57,197 nucleotides of DNA, taken from assembly GCA_017441585.1 (NCBI GenBank), contig JAFRWW010000052.1, forward strand, positions 1 through 57,197. Reading direction: 5' to 3'. Position numbers and translations under genes: made by a program. Below are positions 1-8,888 of the stretch, piece after piece (position 1 is the stretch's first letter; every line of letters begins with the position of its first letter). This DNA comes from Lachnospiraceae bacterium. GTDB lineage: Bacteria; Bacillota; Clostridia; Lachnospirales; Lachnospiraceae. Under the pieces are notes generated by a model that saw only the letters and a program-made list of their open reading frames with translations, had not been told where the DNA came from and did no database searches.

Positions 1-236
1 ACGACAGTCTTTCGTATCATGGCCGGAAGCTTTTTCCATATTTGGGCTAAAAGACCGGTGTGCAGCATGATGCCCAGAATGATCATGGCTGCCCCCAGAA
101 TATCCCATATCAGAAAAAAGCCCGTGCCGCTTCTGACCTGCCAGATTATCACGCTGTACGCAAAGCATACCAGACCTGCAATAAATAATATTGTTTCAGT
201 CTTTTGGGTTTTATTAGTCTTATTAGTGTTTATCAT
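1..236 (-). CDS. N-terminal part of a membrane protein, possibly YdcF/DUF218 family (runs off the left edge)
   Basis: Reading the reverse strand from an ATG at 236 gives 78 open codons to the window edge. After a basic, Asn/Thr-rich start of about 14 residues come two hydrophobic segments (about residues 15-30 and 36-57), then a Trp-Lys-Lys-Leu-Pro stretch. This layout recalls the N-terminal membrane part of Firmicute YdcF (DUF218) proteins, but the catalytic domain lies outside the window, so the family call is inference. The plus-strand reading frame over the same bases has no ribosome site and no family resemblance. Confidence 0.5.
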   Translation of the reverse strand, partial: MINTNKTNKTQKTETILFIAGLVCFAYSVIIWQVRSGTGFFLIWDILGAAMIILGIMLHTGLLAQIWKKLPAMIRKTV

Positions 237-530
237 TTTTACGGTTATCTGTCTTAGAGATGTCTTATGTGTGGGTTTACATCAGATATTTTTCTATCTT
301 GGTGTTTACAATATTCAAGTCTATAGGGATATCCTCGGCTTCTTCTGATATCAGTAACTTATCTCCCAGTATATAGTTATTTTTCTCATATTGAAATACC
401 TTCTTTAAATTCTTTGTTGCATTCTTTATGTCCGGATGATGATTTACTGATTCTTATCGTATTTGAAATATCAGCCTTGTCTAATATTTTTCCAGATTGT
501 ATAATTGTTTTCATGGATCACATTTTCAGT

Positions 531-638
531 GGTCATTCAAAGAAGGTCATTCAAAGAAGGTCATTCAAAGACAGTCATTCAAAGACGGTCATTCAAAGAT
601 GGTTGTTCAAAGCAGGTTATACAAAGCTGGCTATTCAA
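531..638. repeat. 14-bp tandem repeat array upstream of the hybrid kinase
   Basis: Seven consecutive 14-bp units with consensus AGAAGGTCATTCAA, preceded by a 10-bp partial unit, fill 531-638. The first units are nearly identical and the last three drift. The unit length is not a multiple of three, yet all three plus frames stay open through it, which creates a spurious N-terminal extension on the kinase gene. The array ends about 50 bases before the chosen start codon. The rest of 237-530 is AT-rich and I see no gene in it. Confidence 0.9.
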
Positions 639-690
639 AGATTGTTTCTATGCGGAACAGACCGTGGATGATGCTTACGGGGGGCTTAAG

Positions 691-3171
691 ATGGACAAAA
701 AAACGATGAAACCGGGTTTCTCGGTAAGACTGGCGATCATGACATCGGTATTGCTTCTGGCGGCGAATCTTCTGCTGGGCTTTAATCTGATGAAGAATTC
801 CCGCATTGCAATGAAGACCCTGATCGATAACCGCATGCTCGACATATCTAAAAGTGCAGCCGATATGCTGGACGGCGACGTACTGGAAAGCCTTACGGCA
901 GAGGATGAAGATACCGAAGGGTATAGGCAGATCAGCGATACTCTCGCAGTTTTTCAGGACAACATAGATCTTAAATATATCTACTGTGTCACAGCCTGTG
1001 ATGATGGCAGTTTCGTTTTTTCCGTGGATCCCACGGAGGAAGATCCCGGGGAGTTCGGCAGTCCGGTGGTAAGCACTCCGGCGCTTGTGGAAGCTTCCCA
1101 TGGTAAATCTGCGGTGGACGAAGAACCCTATTCCGATGCCTGGGGCAGATTTTACAGCAGTTACAGCCCTGTGTTTGATTCTAATGGTAATGTGGCAGGC
1201 ATAGTCGCCGTGGATTTTTCTGCGGACTGGTACGACGAGCATATAGCCGGTCAGAACAGGGCTATCATGTTAAATTGTTTTCTTTCTGTCCTGGTCGGCG
1301 TATTGCTGATCATGCTGGCGACGGGACAGCTGAGGATAACGCTTTCCAATATGACTTCTGAGATCGGGGAAGTGGCCAGAGATCTGGATGATCTGACACA
1401 TGAGATAAACCCGAACTCTCCCCATGTAAGGGTGGATGATACCTCACGGGATGATATTCAGACCCTCGCCCGCAATATCCATCTCATAAAGGAGAATCTC
1501 CATAAGTATGTGGAGGATATGAATATGCTTGCAAATAAAATGGTCACAGCTCTGTCATCGGGTTATCGAAGCGTGTACTATGTGGACCTGGATATGGATG
1601 AAGGCGTATGTTATCAGGAACACTCCCATATGGAGAACGGTTTGCAGCAGGGAGAATACTTCAAATATGAAGAGACGCTGAAAAAATATGCGGATGACTA
1701 CGTGACCGAGGAGTACAGGGATTCGTTTCTGCAGTTTATATCTCCGGATGCCGTCAGGGAAGGCCTTAAAAATGAGAATCTGATCACCTTAAGGTATATG
1801 GTGGATCATGGCGGAAGCCAGTCGTACGAGATGCTGGCCATGGCAGGCGTGAGACGTCCCGAAGACAGGGATGATAATATAGTTCATGCGGTCGGCATGG
1901 CTTTTGCGGACGTGGATATGGAAACCCGTAAGAATCTGGACCAAAGTCAGGCATTAAAGGATGCGCTGGCGGCGGCCGAGGGCGCCAATAAAGCCAAGAC
2001 AGCTTTTTTGTCAAATATGAGTCACGAGATTCGCACTCCCATGAATGCAATAATAGGACTAAACCGTATCACCTTGGAGGATCCGGCCCTGCCGCCGAAT
2101 GCCAGAGAAAATCTGGAAAAAATAGGAGCTTCTGCAGAACACCTTCTGGGGATCATAAATGACATCCTGGATATGTCCCGGATAGAGGCGGGGAAAATGT
2201 CTCTTGTGAAGGAGGATTTCTCGCTTAAAAAACTTCTGGAACAGATCGATATGATGATAGGCGGTCAGTGCAGGGATAAGGGATTAAACTGGCACTGGGA
2301 ACTGGTGGGTGATACTGCGCATACTTATTCGGGAGATTCCGTAAAGCTCCGTCAGGTTCTTATCAATATTCTGGGTAATTCTGTTAAGTTTACTTCCGCC
2401 GGGGGAAGTGTAACGCTTTTGGCTGAGCGGCTGTCCGGTTTTGAAGATAAGTCCACATTTTGTTTTACCATAAGCGATACGGGAATAGGAATGGATAAGG
2501 AATATCTGCCCAGACTTTTTGAGCCATTCAGTCAGGAGGACATAACCAATAAGACAAAGTACGGAAGCACGGGGCTTGGCATGTCCATTACAAAAAATAT
2601 CGTGGAGATGATGAACGGCGATATCAGTGTGGAAAGTGAAAAAAACGTGGGGACAACTTTCAGGGTTAAGCTGACGCTGGATGATTCAGTGCAAAAAACT
2701 GATGCTGAAGCTGTTTCAAAGGAAGGTTCTGCATCAGATAAAGCAGTTGCCCAAATCTCTGAGGATGAAATAAAGAATATCCTGACCGGCAGACGCATTT
2801 TAGTGGTAGAAGACATGGAGATCAACGCCCAGATCATAAAGAAACTGCTTCAGATGAAAAATATGGAATGCGAGCATGCGCAAAACGGACGGATCGCAGT
2901 GGATATGTACACGGAGCATCCTGCAGGATATTATGACGCTATTTTAATGGATATGAGAATGCCGGAGATGGACGGTCTGGAAGCGACCCGTGTCATAAGA
3001 ACCTTCGACAGACCTGATGCAAAGACCGTTCCCATCATAGCCTTGACTGCCAATGCCTTTGATGAGGATGTACAGCGCTCGCTTCAGGCCGGAGTGGATG
3101 CACATCTGTCAAAGCCGGTAGATCAGGACAGTATATTTAAGATGCTGGCTTCCTTGATCAGGAATCATTGA
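691..3171 (+). CDS. Hybrid sensor histidine kinase (HisKA-HATPase-REC)
   Basis: Membrane hybrid kinase of 826 residues. TM1 spans about 12-32 and TM2 about 190-212, enclosing an extracellular sensor of the Cache type by layout. A HAMP-like linker and a probable PAS-like region follow. HisKA has the phospho-acceptor His445 in SHEIRTPMNAI. The HATPase_c N-box is near 560, DTGIGM near 596 and GLGMS near 626. A C-terminal receiver carries Asp754 in LMDMRMPEMDG. I chose the ATG at 691, after a G-rich ribosome site. The longer frame from 505 only translates the upstream 14-bp repeats. No output protein sits beside it, and the ligand is unknown. The family call is firm and the sensor type is inference. 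Confidence 0.9.
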   Translation: MDKKTMKPGFSVRLAIMTSVLLLAANLLLGFNLMKNSRIAMKTLIDNRMLDISKSAADMLDGDVLESLTAEDEDTEGYRQISDTLAVFQDNIDLKYIYCVTACDDGSFVFSVDPTEEDPGEFGSPVVSTPALVEASHGKSAVDEEPYSDAWGRFYSSYSPVFDSNGNVAGIVAVDFSADWYDEHIAGQNRAIMLNCFLSVLVGVLLIMLATGQLRITLSNMTSEIGEVARDLDDLTHEINPNSPHVRVDDTSRDDIQTLARNIHLIKENLHKYVEDMNMLANKMVTALSSGYRSVYYVDLDMDEGVCYQEHSHMENGLQQGEYFKYEETLKKYADDYVTEEYRDSFLQFISPDAVREGLKNENLITLRYMVDHGGSQSYEMLAMAGVRRPEDRDDNIVHAVGMAFADVDMETRKNLDQSQALKDALAAAEGANKAKTAFLSNMSHEIRTPMNAIIGLNRITLEDPALPPNARENLEKIGASAEHLLGIINDILDMSRIEAGKMSLVKEDFSLKKLLEQIDMMIGGQCRDKGLNWHWELVGDTAHTYSGDSVKLRQVLINILGNSVKFTSAGGSVTLLAERLSGFEDKSTFCFTISDTGIGMDKEYLPRLFEPFSQEDITNKTKYGSTGLGMSITKNIVEMMNGDISVESEKNVGTTFRVKLTLDDSVQKTDAEAVSKEGSASDKAVAQISEDEIKNILTGRRILVVEDMEINAQIIKKLLQMKNMECEHAQNGRIAVDMYTEHPAGYYDAILMDMRMPEMDGLEATRVIRTFDRPDAKTVPIIALTANAFDEDVQRSLQAGVDAHLSKPVDQDSIFKMLASLIRNH

Positions 3172-3539
3172 AAATGGAAATGTAAGACCTTCTTTGAGAT
3201 CGGTTGAAGAACAGTCAAAGAAAAGACCGGTTAATGATTATTAGAAAATATGAAGAATAGGTTAACGATCTGTCCATCATATCCGATAATTATGATAAGG
3301 TTATTTTTCTTTTCGGTCTTGAATGTGGATCTGGTAAAGCGACTTATATGTAGAAACAAAAACGTGTTGTGTGTGAGAATGATAAGCTGCTTTGTGTGAA
3401 AACGGTAAAATGATGATCGAAACATATGTGAAACGGAATTCACATAGATGTTACATAGTCTATTAAATATCGTGATTCAGACAGGTATAAAGTCGCGATA
3501 TTTAGTGACTCCTGTAATGAATACACGGAGGTAGATGAT
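3172..3539. other. Intergenic region with an inverted repeat
   Basis: No convincing gene is seen in these 368 bases. Just before the next gene, AAATATCG at 3465-3472 is mirrored by CGATATTT at 3496-3503, a perfect 8-bp inverted repeat with a 23-base spacer. It could be an operator or a hairpin in the leader. A good GGAGG ribosome site precedes the ATG at 3540. Confidence 0.4.
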
Positions 3540-4898
3540 ATGTCAGGTATTTCGGGTATATCCGGATCATTTCAAACTTCATATCCGTCTGTATCTTCAC
3601 AGAACAATACACTGAGTTCTATTGTGGGGCACGGTAAGGCGCCAAGTGATCCTAAAAGCGCCATCGGTGCGTCCATTTCTCCCATAGGCAGTGAAGCAGC
3701 GTCTTACTTAAGAGATTCAGGTGGCATAAATTTGGGTAACCCGATGGCGTCTGCAAAAAAGCAGGCTGCTGCCAACAAGCATGCCTCATCGGGAGCCGCG
3801 ATGCGCCAGAGTGAGCAGTTCAGGCAGCTCCTCCGCGATCTGAAAAAAACTGAGGATGAAAATAAAAATCCCTATGCCGTAAATCCGAATGATAAAAATG
3901 ACAGTTTTTCCGAACTCCTGGGCGTTACGGAAGATGATGACGATAAGGAAAAGTCCGATAAGCCTGTAGTCTATAATTACAAGGAAGTGGCTTCAAAGAT
4001 ACAGAGGGCAAAGACTTCCGTAAGCGCTGCCCAGGCTGTGCTGGCGGCAAAGAGAAAGGTCATGGATGTAAAGCGCAAAATATCTGCAGGAGACGGTGAT
4101 CCCGAGGAACTGCAGCTGGCTCTCACCCATGCCAAGCGTATGGAGATGGTGGCCCGGAAAAAGAAGAACCATCTGGAAATGGAAGAGATAGCCGGCAATA
4201 ACATAAAGCATGATGAGAGGGTTGATAAGCAGGAAGAAGCGGCAGAAAGTCTCAAGAATTCTCTGGTGGCTGCCGAGGAGGAAAAGGTAAGTGGCCTTGA
4301 GGATAAGATATTTGAAAAGCGGCAGGATATGATCGAAGAGGCTGCGGATTCATTTTCCACAGTTTCTGCGCCGGTATCATCGGAATACTCATCCGGCGCT
4401 TTTGTATCGGAGGCATATTCAAAGCAGGAAGGAAGCCCGTCGGTATCATCGGCCGGTCAAAGCAGCACGACTGATATGCTCTCCGAGCTCAATGAGATGA
4501 TCTCGGAATTCGGAGAAGAAGAACTTAAAGAACTGGAAAATGCCATGGAGATGCTGGAGGACATGGAAGTCATGGATCCCCACATGACCAGGGAAGAGCT
4601 GGATGAGCTTAAGAAAAAGCATCGAATGGCAGAGCAAAAGGCCATGGTGAAGGCTGATATGGACTATTTAAAGGGTATGATAAAGCATCAGACGCAGAAG
4701 TTGGCAAAAGCCATGTCGCCGGGCATGGGTAAAACAGCGGGTTCATCCCTTGGATCATCCGTAGCCTTTGCAGCCGCTGCAGCAGGCGCGGGAGTGTCTG
4801 TGGCGTCATCGGCCGGAATCGCCAGTCCTGCGGCTTCCCCGATGGCAGCGCCCCAGGTGTCCGTGTCGACAGGGGCAGCTATAGATGTGTCAGTGTGA
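3540..4898 (+). CDS. Unknown Ala/Ser/Glu-rich coiled-coil protein
   Basis: I do not recognise this 452-residue protein. The first ~60 residues are Ser/Gly/Ile-rich with no signal peptide. The middle (about 140-370) is highly charged, rich in Lys, Glu, Ala and Met, and looks like long helices or coiled coil. The last ~60 residues are an Ala/Ser/Gly/Pro/Val-rich low-complexity tail. No membrane segment, Cys cluster or catalytic motif is evident. A GGAGG ribosome site supports the start. It stands alone between the hybrid kinase and the LytTR pair. A structural or secreted role without a classical signal is possible but unsupported. Confidence 0.75.
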   Translation: MSGISGISGSFQTSYPSVSSQNNTLSSIVGHGKAPSDPKSAIGASISPIGSEAASYLRDSGGINLGNPMASAKKQAAANKHASSGAAMRQSEQFRQLLRDLKKTEDENKNPYAVNPNDKNDSFSELLGVTEDDDDKEKSDKPVVYNYKEVASKIQRAKTSVSAAQAVLAAKRKVMDVKRKISAGDGDPEELQLALTHAKRMEMVARKKKNHLEMEEIAGNNIKHDERVDKQEEAAESLKNSLVAAEEEKVSGLEDKIFEKRQDMIEEAADSFSTVSAPVSSEYSSGAFVSEAYSKQEGSPSVSSAGQSSTTDMLSELNEMISEFGEEELKELENAMEMLEDMEVMDPHMTREELDELKKKHRMAEQKAMVKADMDYLKGMIKHQTQKLAKAMSPGMGKTAGSSLGSSVAFAAAAAGAGVSVASSAGIASPAASPMAAPQVSVSTGAAIDVSV

Positions 4899-5121
4899 AT
4901 CGTCAGTCCTATTCTTTTAAAAACCGGGGTGACAGAGAAGTGTTCCTTCCTTCATTGTCGTTAACTTAAGTTATGCATAAAGCTGCATAAAGCATATCTC
5001 GTGCAGGCAAAAAGGGCAAAAAGGGTCAAAAAGTCGTGCTTAATTTAATGACAACCAAACATTAATAACGACCAAATACACGCGAAAAACAACTGAATAA
5101 TCATAAACCCAACCGAAAATA

Positions 5122-5150
5122 TGGTCACTCCAAAGCCTATCTGATATAAT
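5122..5150 (+). promoter_or_regulatory. Candidate sigma-A promoter for the LytTR-DUF3021 pair
   Basis: TGGTCA at 5122-5127 and TATAAT at 5145-5150 are separated by 17 bases, about 55 bases before the LytTR start. The surrounding 4899-5204 region is AT-rich and contains no gene that I can see. Confidence 0.45.
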
Positions 5151-5204
5151 TTTTAACGGTTATGATTTGAAATTGACCTAAATAAAGATGAAAGACGGGC
5201 TATT

Positions 5205-5666
5205 ATGAAAAGTATGGTTGACATCGATGTGGTGCTGGATGGGCAGTATGTCGATCCGAAAGTGACTATTCAGACTAAGGAAAAGACTAAACAGGTCGAA
5301 AATATAATCTATGCGGTGGAGAATGCTTCTGATAATGGTTTTCCTGTCATTCCCGCATACAATGAAAACTTTCTGGAATTTTTATCCCAAAGAGATATAA
5401 TCAGAGTCTGCATCCAGGGCCGTAAGGTAGTGGTGGAGACCGAAAACGGCAGTTATGTGGCCAGGAAGACACTCTCAGCGCTTGAGGAACTTCTTAATCC
5501 CGAGCGTTTCTTTCGTATTTCCCAGTCGGAGATCGTAAATCTGTATAAGGTGAAGGGCTTTGACTTAAGCGTGGCCGGAACCGTGGGCGTGGAGTTTGAC
5601 AACGGCACCAGATCCTGGGTGGCCAGAAGCCGTGTCAAACTGATAAAAGCGAGGCTGTGCAAATGA
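5205..5666 (+). CDS. LytTR-family DNA-binding transcriptional regulator
   Basis: Small (153 aa) regulator without a receiver domain. Residues ~1-50 are a short N-terminal region. Residues ~55-150 form a LytTR DNA-binding domain, seen in the segment from FLSQRDIIRV through FRISQSEIVNL to the C-terminal basic strand ending SRVKLIKARL. The stop codon overlaps the next gene in ATGA, so the two are translationally coupled. In Firmicutes this architecture regularly pairs with a DUF3021 membrane protein, and such pairs often control their own operon. The nearby surface and glycosylation genes are candidate targets only by proximity. Confidence 0.88.
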   Translation: MKSMVDIDVVLDGQYVDPKVTIQTKEKTKQVENIIYAVENASDNGFPVIPAYNENFLEFLSQRDIIRVCIQGRKVVVETENGSYVARKTLSALEELLNPERFFRISQSEIVNLYKVKGFDLSVAGTVGVEFDNGTRSWVARSRVKLIKARLCK

Positions 5667-6187
5667 GAGATGAGGGAATGGCTTTCAAATATAAAGTTAT
5701 GGTCCTTGCCTCCATAGGCTTTGGCCTGGGGGTCATAATAGGAACCCTTGTCACCGCCATAACGGCCACACTGGAGATGGGTGACGGGACGCTTTATATA
5801 TGTGCTCCCGAGTTGACCGAGGCCATGGGAGGGGTTCTTAAGGCTTTTGTGGTCCAGGCCATCGTTTCGGGCCTTTTAGGTACTGTGGGGATGGGACTTT
5901 CCTCCGTCTACTATAAAGAGGACTGGAGCGTGCTCAAAGCTACGAGTGTACATCTCCCTGTCACTCTTGTGTTTTTCTACGCTACCGCCTTCTTTTTGAG
6001 ATGGTGGAGTTACAAAGATGTGGCTTTTTGTTTAGTCATGTTTTGCATTTTTTTTGCAGAATATATTATAATATGGCTAGCGAATTATTTTGCCTATAAG
6101 GCTCAGATCGCCAGGATCAATAAGGCTCTCAATGAGATGAAACGTAAGGATAATGTAGATGGTGATCTTCTGTCATCCCGGCAATAG
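5663..6187 (+). CDS. DUF3021 family membrane protein
   Basis: A 174-residue integral membrane protein with four hydrophobic segments (about residues 8-32, 55-80, 93-113, 120-142) and a basic cytoplasmic tail. It matches the size and layout of DUF3021 partners of LytTR regulators. The start at ATG 5663 overlaps the regulator's stop by four bases. An upstream GTG at 5657 and a later ATG at 5678 are alternatives. The likely role is to modulate the LytTR protein from the membrane, which is inference from the conserved pairing. Confidence 0.8.
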   Translation: MRDEGMAFKYKVMVLASIGFGLGVIIGTLVTAITATLEMGDGTLYICAPELTEAMGGVLKAFVVQAIVSGLLGTVGMGLSSVYYKEDWSVLKATSVHLPVTLVFFYATAFFLRWWSYKDVAFCLVMFCIFFAEYIIIWLANYFAYKAQIARINKALNEMKRKDNVDGDLLSSRQ

Positions 6188-6198
6188 TATTAATCCTT

Positions 6199-6221
6199 TG
6201 TCATCCTGAGGAACGTAGTGA
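6199..6221 (+). repeat. Dispersed GTCATCCTGAGGAACG repeat, partial copy
   Basis: This matches the first arm of the dispersed element found complete at 32422-32545. Here only the TGTCATCCTGAGGAACG part and a short extension remain, between the DUF3021 gene and the glycosyltransferase. Confidence 0.75.
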
Positions 6222-6265
6222 ATAGTACAGATAGTAAATAACTTAAACCATAGAATTCATGGATC

Positions 6266-7402
6266 ATGATAATCACCTGGATCGTACCGCATTTCCCTCC
6301 ACACATCGGAGGCGGTGAAAAATTATATTATGACGTGTGCAGACAGCTTGTGAAAAGAGGCTGTCAGGTGCGCGTAGTCACCAGCAGCTCCGGCGGCATA
6401 AAGGGACATCGCAGGATAAAGGGCCTGGACGTCTTTTACTGCGACTGGCCCCTGATCTTTGGGCATCCCCTGGTGAAAATCTCCGATATCGTAAAGCATG
6501 TCAGACGGGCGGATATCGTGCATACCACCATTTATTCCACCGCCATAAAGACCAATCTGGTATCAGCATTCTATAACAAAAAATGCATCACCACCATCCA
6601 CGAGGTCATGGGTGATAAGTGGTTCTGGTTTGAAAAGAATCCTGTTAAAGCCCTTGCCTTTGGGATATATGAAAAACTGATCATCAGCCTGTGTCCCTAT
6701 GTCCATGCGGTCTCGAGGGCCACGGCCCGGGATTTTGAAAAGTATAAGGGGCACTGCAGGCATCTGTTTCAGATCTATAATTATCTCAGGCTGCCCGCAG
6801 CATCCGTAATTGAAAAGGAAGATATCGATTTTCGGGAAGTTTTTTCACTTAAGGATGATGAAAAGGGGATACTCTATTTCGGAAGACCCGCCAAAAATAA
6901 GGGGATATTTGTCCTCCTTAAGGCCATAGCAGCCATTAAGGATAAACCGATGATCAGGGGAAAGGCCCGATTCTGCATGATCCTGGCCGACGAGCCCTCC
7001 GACGGCAGAAAAGAGGTCATGGAATTTATCGCAGATAATGGCCTGTCGGATATGGTAAGCATAAGGAGTTCTCTCCCCCGAACTAAGCTTTTAAAAGTGA
7101 TATCCCAAAGCAATCTGTGTGTGATACCTTCCGTTACGGAAGGATTCGGCTATTCGGCCGCTGAGGCCTGTGCGCTCAAAAGACCTGTCATAGCCTCTGA
7201 CGGCGGTTCCCTTAAGGAAGTGGTCAGCGGAAAATGCAGATTTTTCAAAAATATGGACAGCTGCGATCTGGCAGAGAAATTATCCGATTACATTAAATAC
7301 GGAACAATGGGCTTTTTGGAAATCCCCGAAAGGACTTTTGACAGGGATAAGATAATAGATCAATACATGAAAATGTACAGATCTCTTTACAAAGAAAAAT
7401 AA
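6266..7402 (+). CDS. GT4-family glycosyltransferase
   Basis: A 378-residue GT-B glycosyltransferase. The N-terminal Rossmann half begins with WIVPHFPPHIGGGEK, typical of the acceptor domain. The C-terminal half has the GT4 donor-binding motif with Glu292 and Glu300 (TEGFGYSAAE) and a preceding FGRPAKNKG strand. The expected reaction is transfer of a sugar from a nucleotide-sugar donor to a lipid-linked glycan at the cytoplasmic membrane face. It converges on the flippase/STT3 operon across a shared terminator, which suggests a role in building the glycan that the operon flips and transfers. No clear ribosome site precedes the ATG. Substrate is unknown. Confidence 0.87.
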   Translation: MIITWIVPHFPPHIGGGEKLYYDVCRQLVKRGCQVRVVTSSSGGIKGHRRIKGLDVFYCDWPLIFGHPLVKISDIVKHVRRADIVHTTIYSTAIKTNLVSAFYNKKCITTIHEVMGDKWFWFEKNPVKALAFGIYEKLIISLCPYVHAVSRATARDFEKYKGHCRHLFQIYNYLRLPAASVIEKEDIDFREVFSLKDDEKGILYFGRPAKNKGIFVLLKAIAAIKDKPMIRGKARFCMILADEPSDGRKEVMEFIADNGLSDMVSIRSSLPRTKLLKVISQSNLCVIPSVTEGFGYSAAEACALKRPVIASDGGSLKEVVSGKCRFFKNMDSCDLAEKLSDYIKYGTMGFLEIPERTFDRDKIIDQYMKMYRSLYKEK

Positions 7403-7423
7403 GGGCATTTAGCCCTTATTTTT
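7395..7423. terminator. Bidirectional rho-independent terminator
   Basis: A 12-bp stem, 7395-7406 pairing with 7412-7423, with a 5-base loop. A-tract on the left and T-tract on the right let it stop both the GT4 gene (plus) and the flippase operon (minus). Both stop codons lie inside the stem. Confidence 0.85.
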
Positions 7424-8887
7424 TTTGATCTTATCAAGAAGGTTATTTGACACATCGGTGATCAGAGAGTCTCTTAGCATTAAAAGCAAAAGACAGTATA
7501 AGATCACACCGGCTGCCATCTGTATCAGTAAAACTGCAATGCCGTTTATAGCAAGCTTCCCTGTAAACCATACTGCCATAGCCATGGGAATTCCTGCCAG
7601 TATCCTTTTTACGGAAAGGCTGCCCAGTAAGGCCGGCGGTAAAAAACTGTTACAGTGGATCATAAAGAGAACTGCTATGAGTACTTCGGCTACAAGCGAT
7701 GCCATGACTGCTCCGTCGGCGCCCCAAAAAGGTATGAGGCAGATGTTCATTATAAGGTTGAGTATGGCTCCCGCCAGTATATATTTTGTGCTCTGTGCCC
7801 TTTTTCCTGCCGGGATATAATAATAGTTTTCAAGACAGTTGGTGATACTCACTATCAGGATGAGAGGCAGCATCAGCCATATGAGTTTTTCCACCGGTTC
7901 ATAACCGGGCCCGAAAAATATGGGTACCAGATTATGGCTTATGCCCAGCAGTCCGAACACTGCGCCGTATCCCATGAAAAAAATGTAATCCATTGACTTT
8001 GATATGGCGCTTTTTATCTCATCATGCCGGTCCTGTGCATACAGATATGACATTCTTGCTGAGGCGACGTTGACCATTACCCAGTAGACAAAGGTTTTTG
8101 TGACACTGATGACCCGGTCGGCCTGTTCATAGTAGCCGTTCTGACAGGAGTTTTTTGTTATTACTCCGATGAGGAACTTGTCCAAAACCATGTAGATGGA
8201 CATTACGATGCTGGGGATGAAGTATACCAGTGTTTCTTTCAGATGTTTGCGGACCGGAATGTTTTTGAGACTTACTTTTTTTAGATATTTTGGAAGCATC
8301 AGCCACATGCTCAGGTGAGTTATAAGCACTATGGATGAATTTAAGGCACAGTATATCGGCGTATCGCCGCTGTCATTTATCAAAAGAAAAGTCAGTATGA
8401 TGCCGAGGATCCTGACGCCGATCCCGCAGAGGGCTGTGTCCTTTACCTGCTCTAGTCCAATATAAAACCACTGGATCTCAAAAATGGCTCCCAGAAGATA
8501 GGGAGTCAGTGCCAGATAGAGCAGCTTATACCTGGTGGTAAGGAGGATAAATATGCCCCACAGTACAAGACAGATCAGTCCGGGGATCATACCGGACAGC
8601 CTGATCTCCCAGAACAGACGTGAGACGGCAGCTTCATTATCCCTGCAGCGGGATATCTCCCTTGTTCCGTAGCCTGATAAGCCCAGTGCACAAAACAGTA
8701 TGAAATAGGTCGCCACTGAGTAGGTAAAGCTGAAATCACCCACACCCGTAGGCCCCAGCACTCTGGAAACATAGGGGACGGTTATGAGCGGCCCCGCCAG
8801 GAGTGTCAGTTCATACAGGAGTCTGTATATATAATTTTTCTTTAAATCCGGCAATTGCCGATCCTTGCGGGATTGTGTGGATTCCAT
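7409..8887 (-). CDS. Wzx-type polysaccharide/lipid-linked glycan flippase
   Basis: A 492-residue polytopic membrane protein of the MOP superfamily (polysaccharide biosynthesis/Wzx). The N-terminus has the typical segment ending in VPYVSRVLGPTGVG, followed by about 14 hydrophobic helices. Such proteins flip undecaprenyl- or polyprenyl-linked glycans across the membrane. It is the last gene of the minus-strand operon and starts one base after the STT3 stop codon, so the two are very likely co-transcribed and coupled. That position makes it the probable flippase for the oligosaccharide used by the STT3 enzyme, the role PglK (an ABC protein) plays in Campylobacter. Confidence 0.88.
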   Translation of the reverse strand: MESTQSRKDRQLPDLKKNYIYRLLYELTLLAGPLITVPYVSRVLGPTGVGDFSFTYSVATYFILFCALGLSGYGTREISRCRDNEAAVSRLFWEIRLSGMIPGLICLVLWGIFILLTTRYKLLYLALTPYLLGAIFEIQWFYIGLEQVKDTALCGIGVRILGIILTFLLINDSGDTPIYCALNSSIVLITHLSMWLMLPKYLKKVSLKNIPVRKHLKETLVYFIPSIVMSIYMVLDKFLIGVITKNSCQNGYYEQADRVISVTKTFVYWVMVNVASARMSYLYAQDRHDEIKSAISKSMDYIFFMGYGAVFGLLGISHNLVPIFFGPGYEPVEKLIWLMLPLILIVSITNCLENYYYIPAGKRAQSTKYILAGAILNLIMNICLIPFWGADGAVMASLVAEVLIAVLFMIHCNSFLPPALLGSLSVKRILAGIPMAMAVWFTGKLAINGIAVLLIQMAAGVILYCLLLLMLRDSLITDVSNNLLDKIKKNKG

Positions 8888-8888
8888 A

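Noticed and set aside
531..638. CRISPR array
   Set aside because: Units are 14 bp, directly adjacent with no spacers, and no cas genes are nearby.
505..690. Longer start for the first hybrid kinase
   Set aside because: The extension only translates the 14-bp repeats in shifting phase; ATG 691 has a G-rich ribosome site and a proper TM1.
631..1242. Minus-strand 203-residue frame
   Set aside because: It is a shadow of the hybrid kinase gene with a His/Arg-rich composition.
3231..3443. Minus-strand 70-residue frame in the gap after the kinase
   Set aside because: AT-rich low-complexity translation, no ribosome site, no family.
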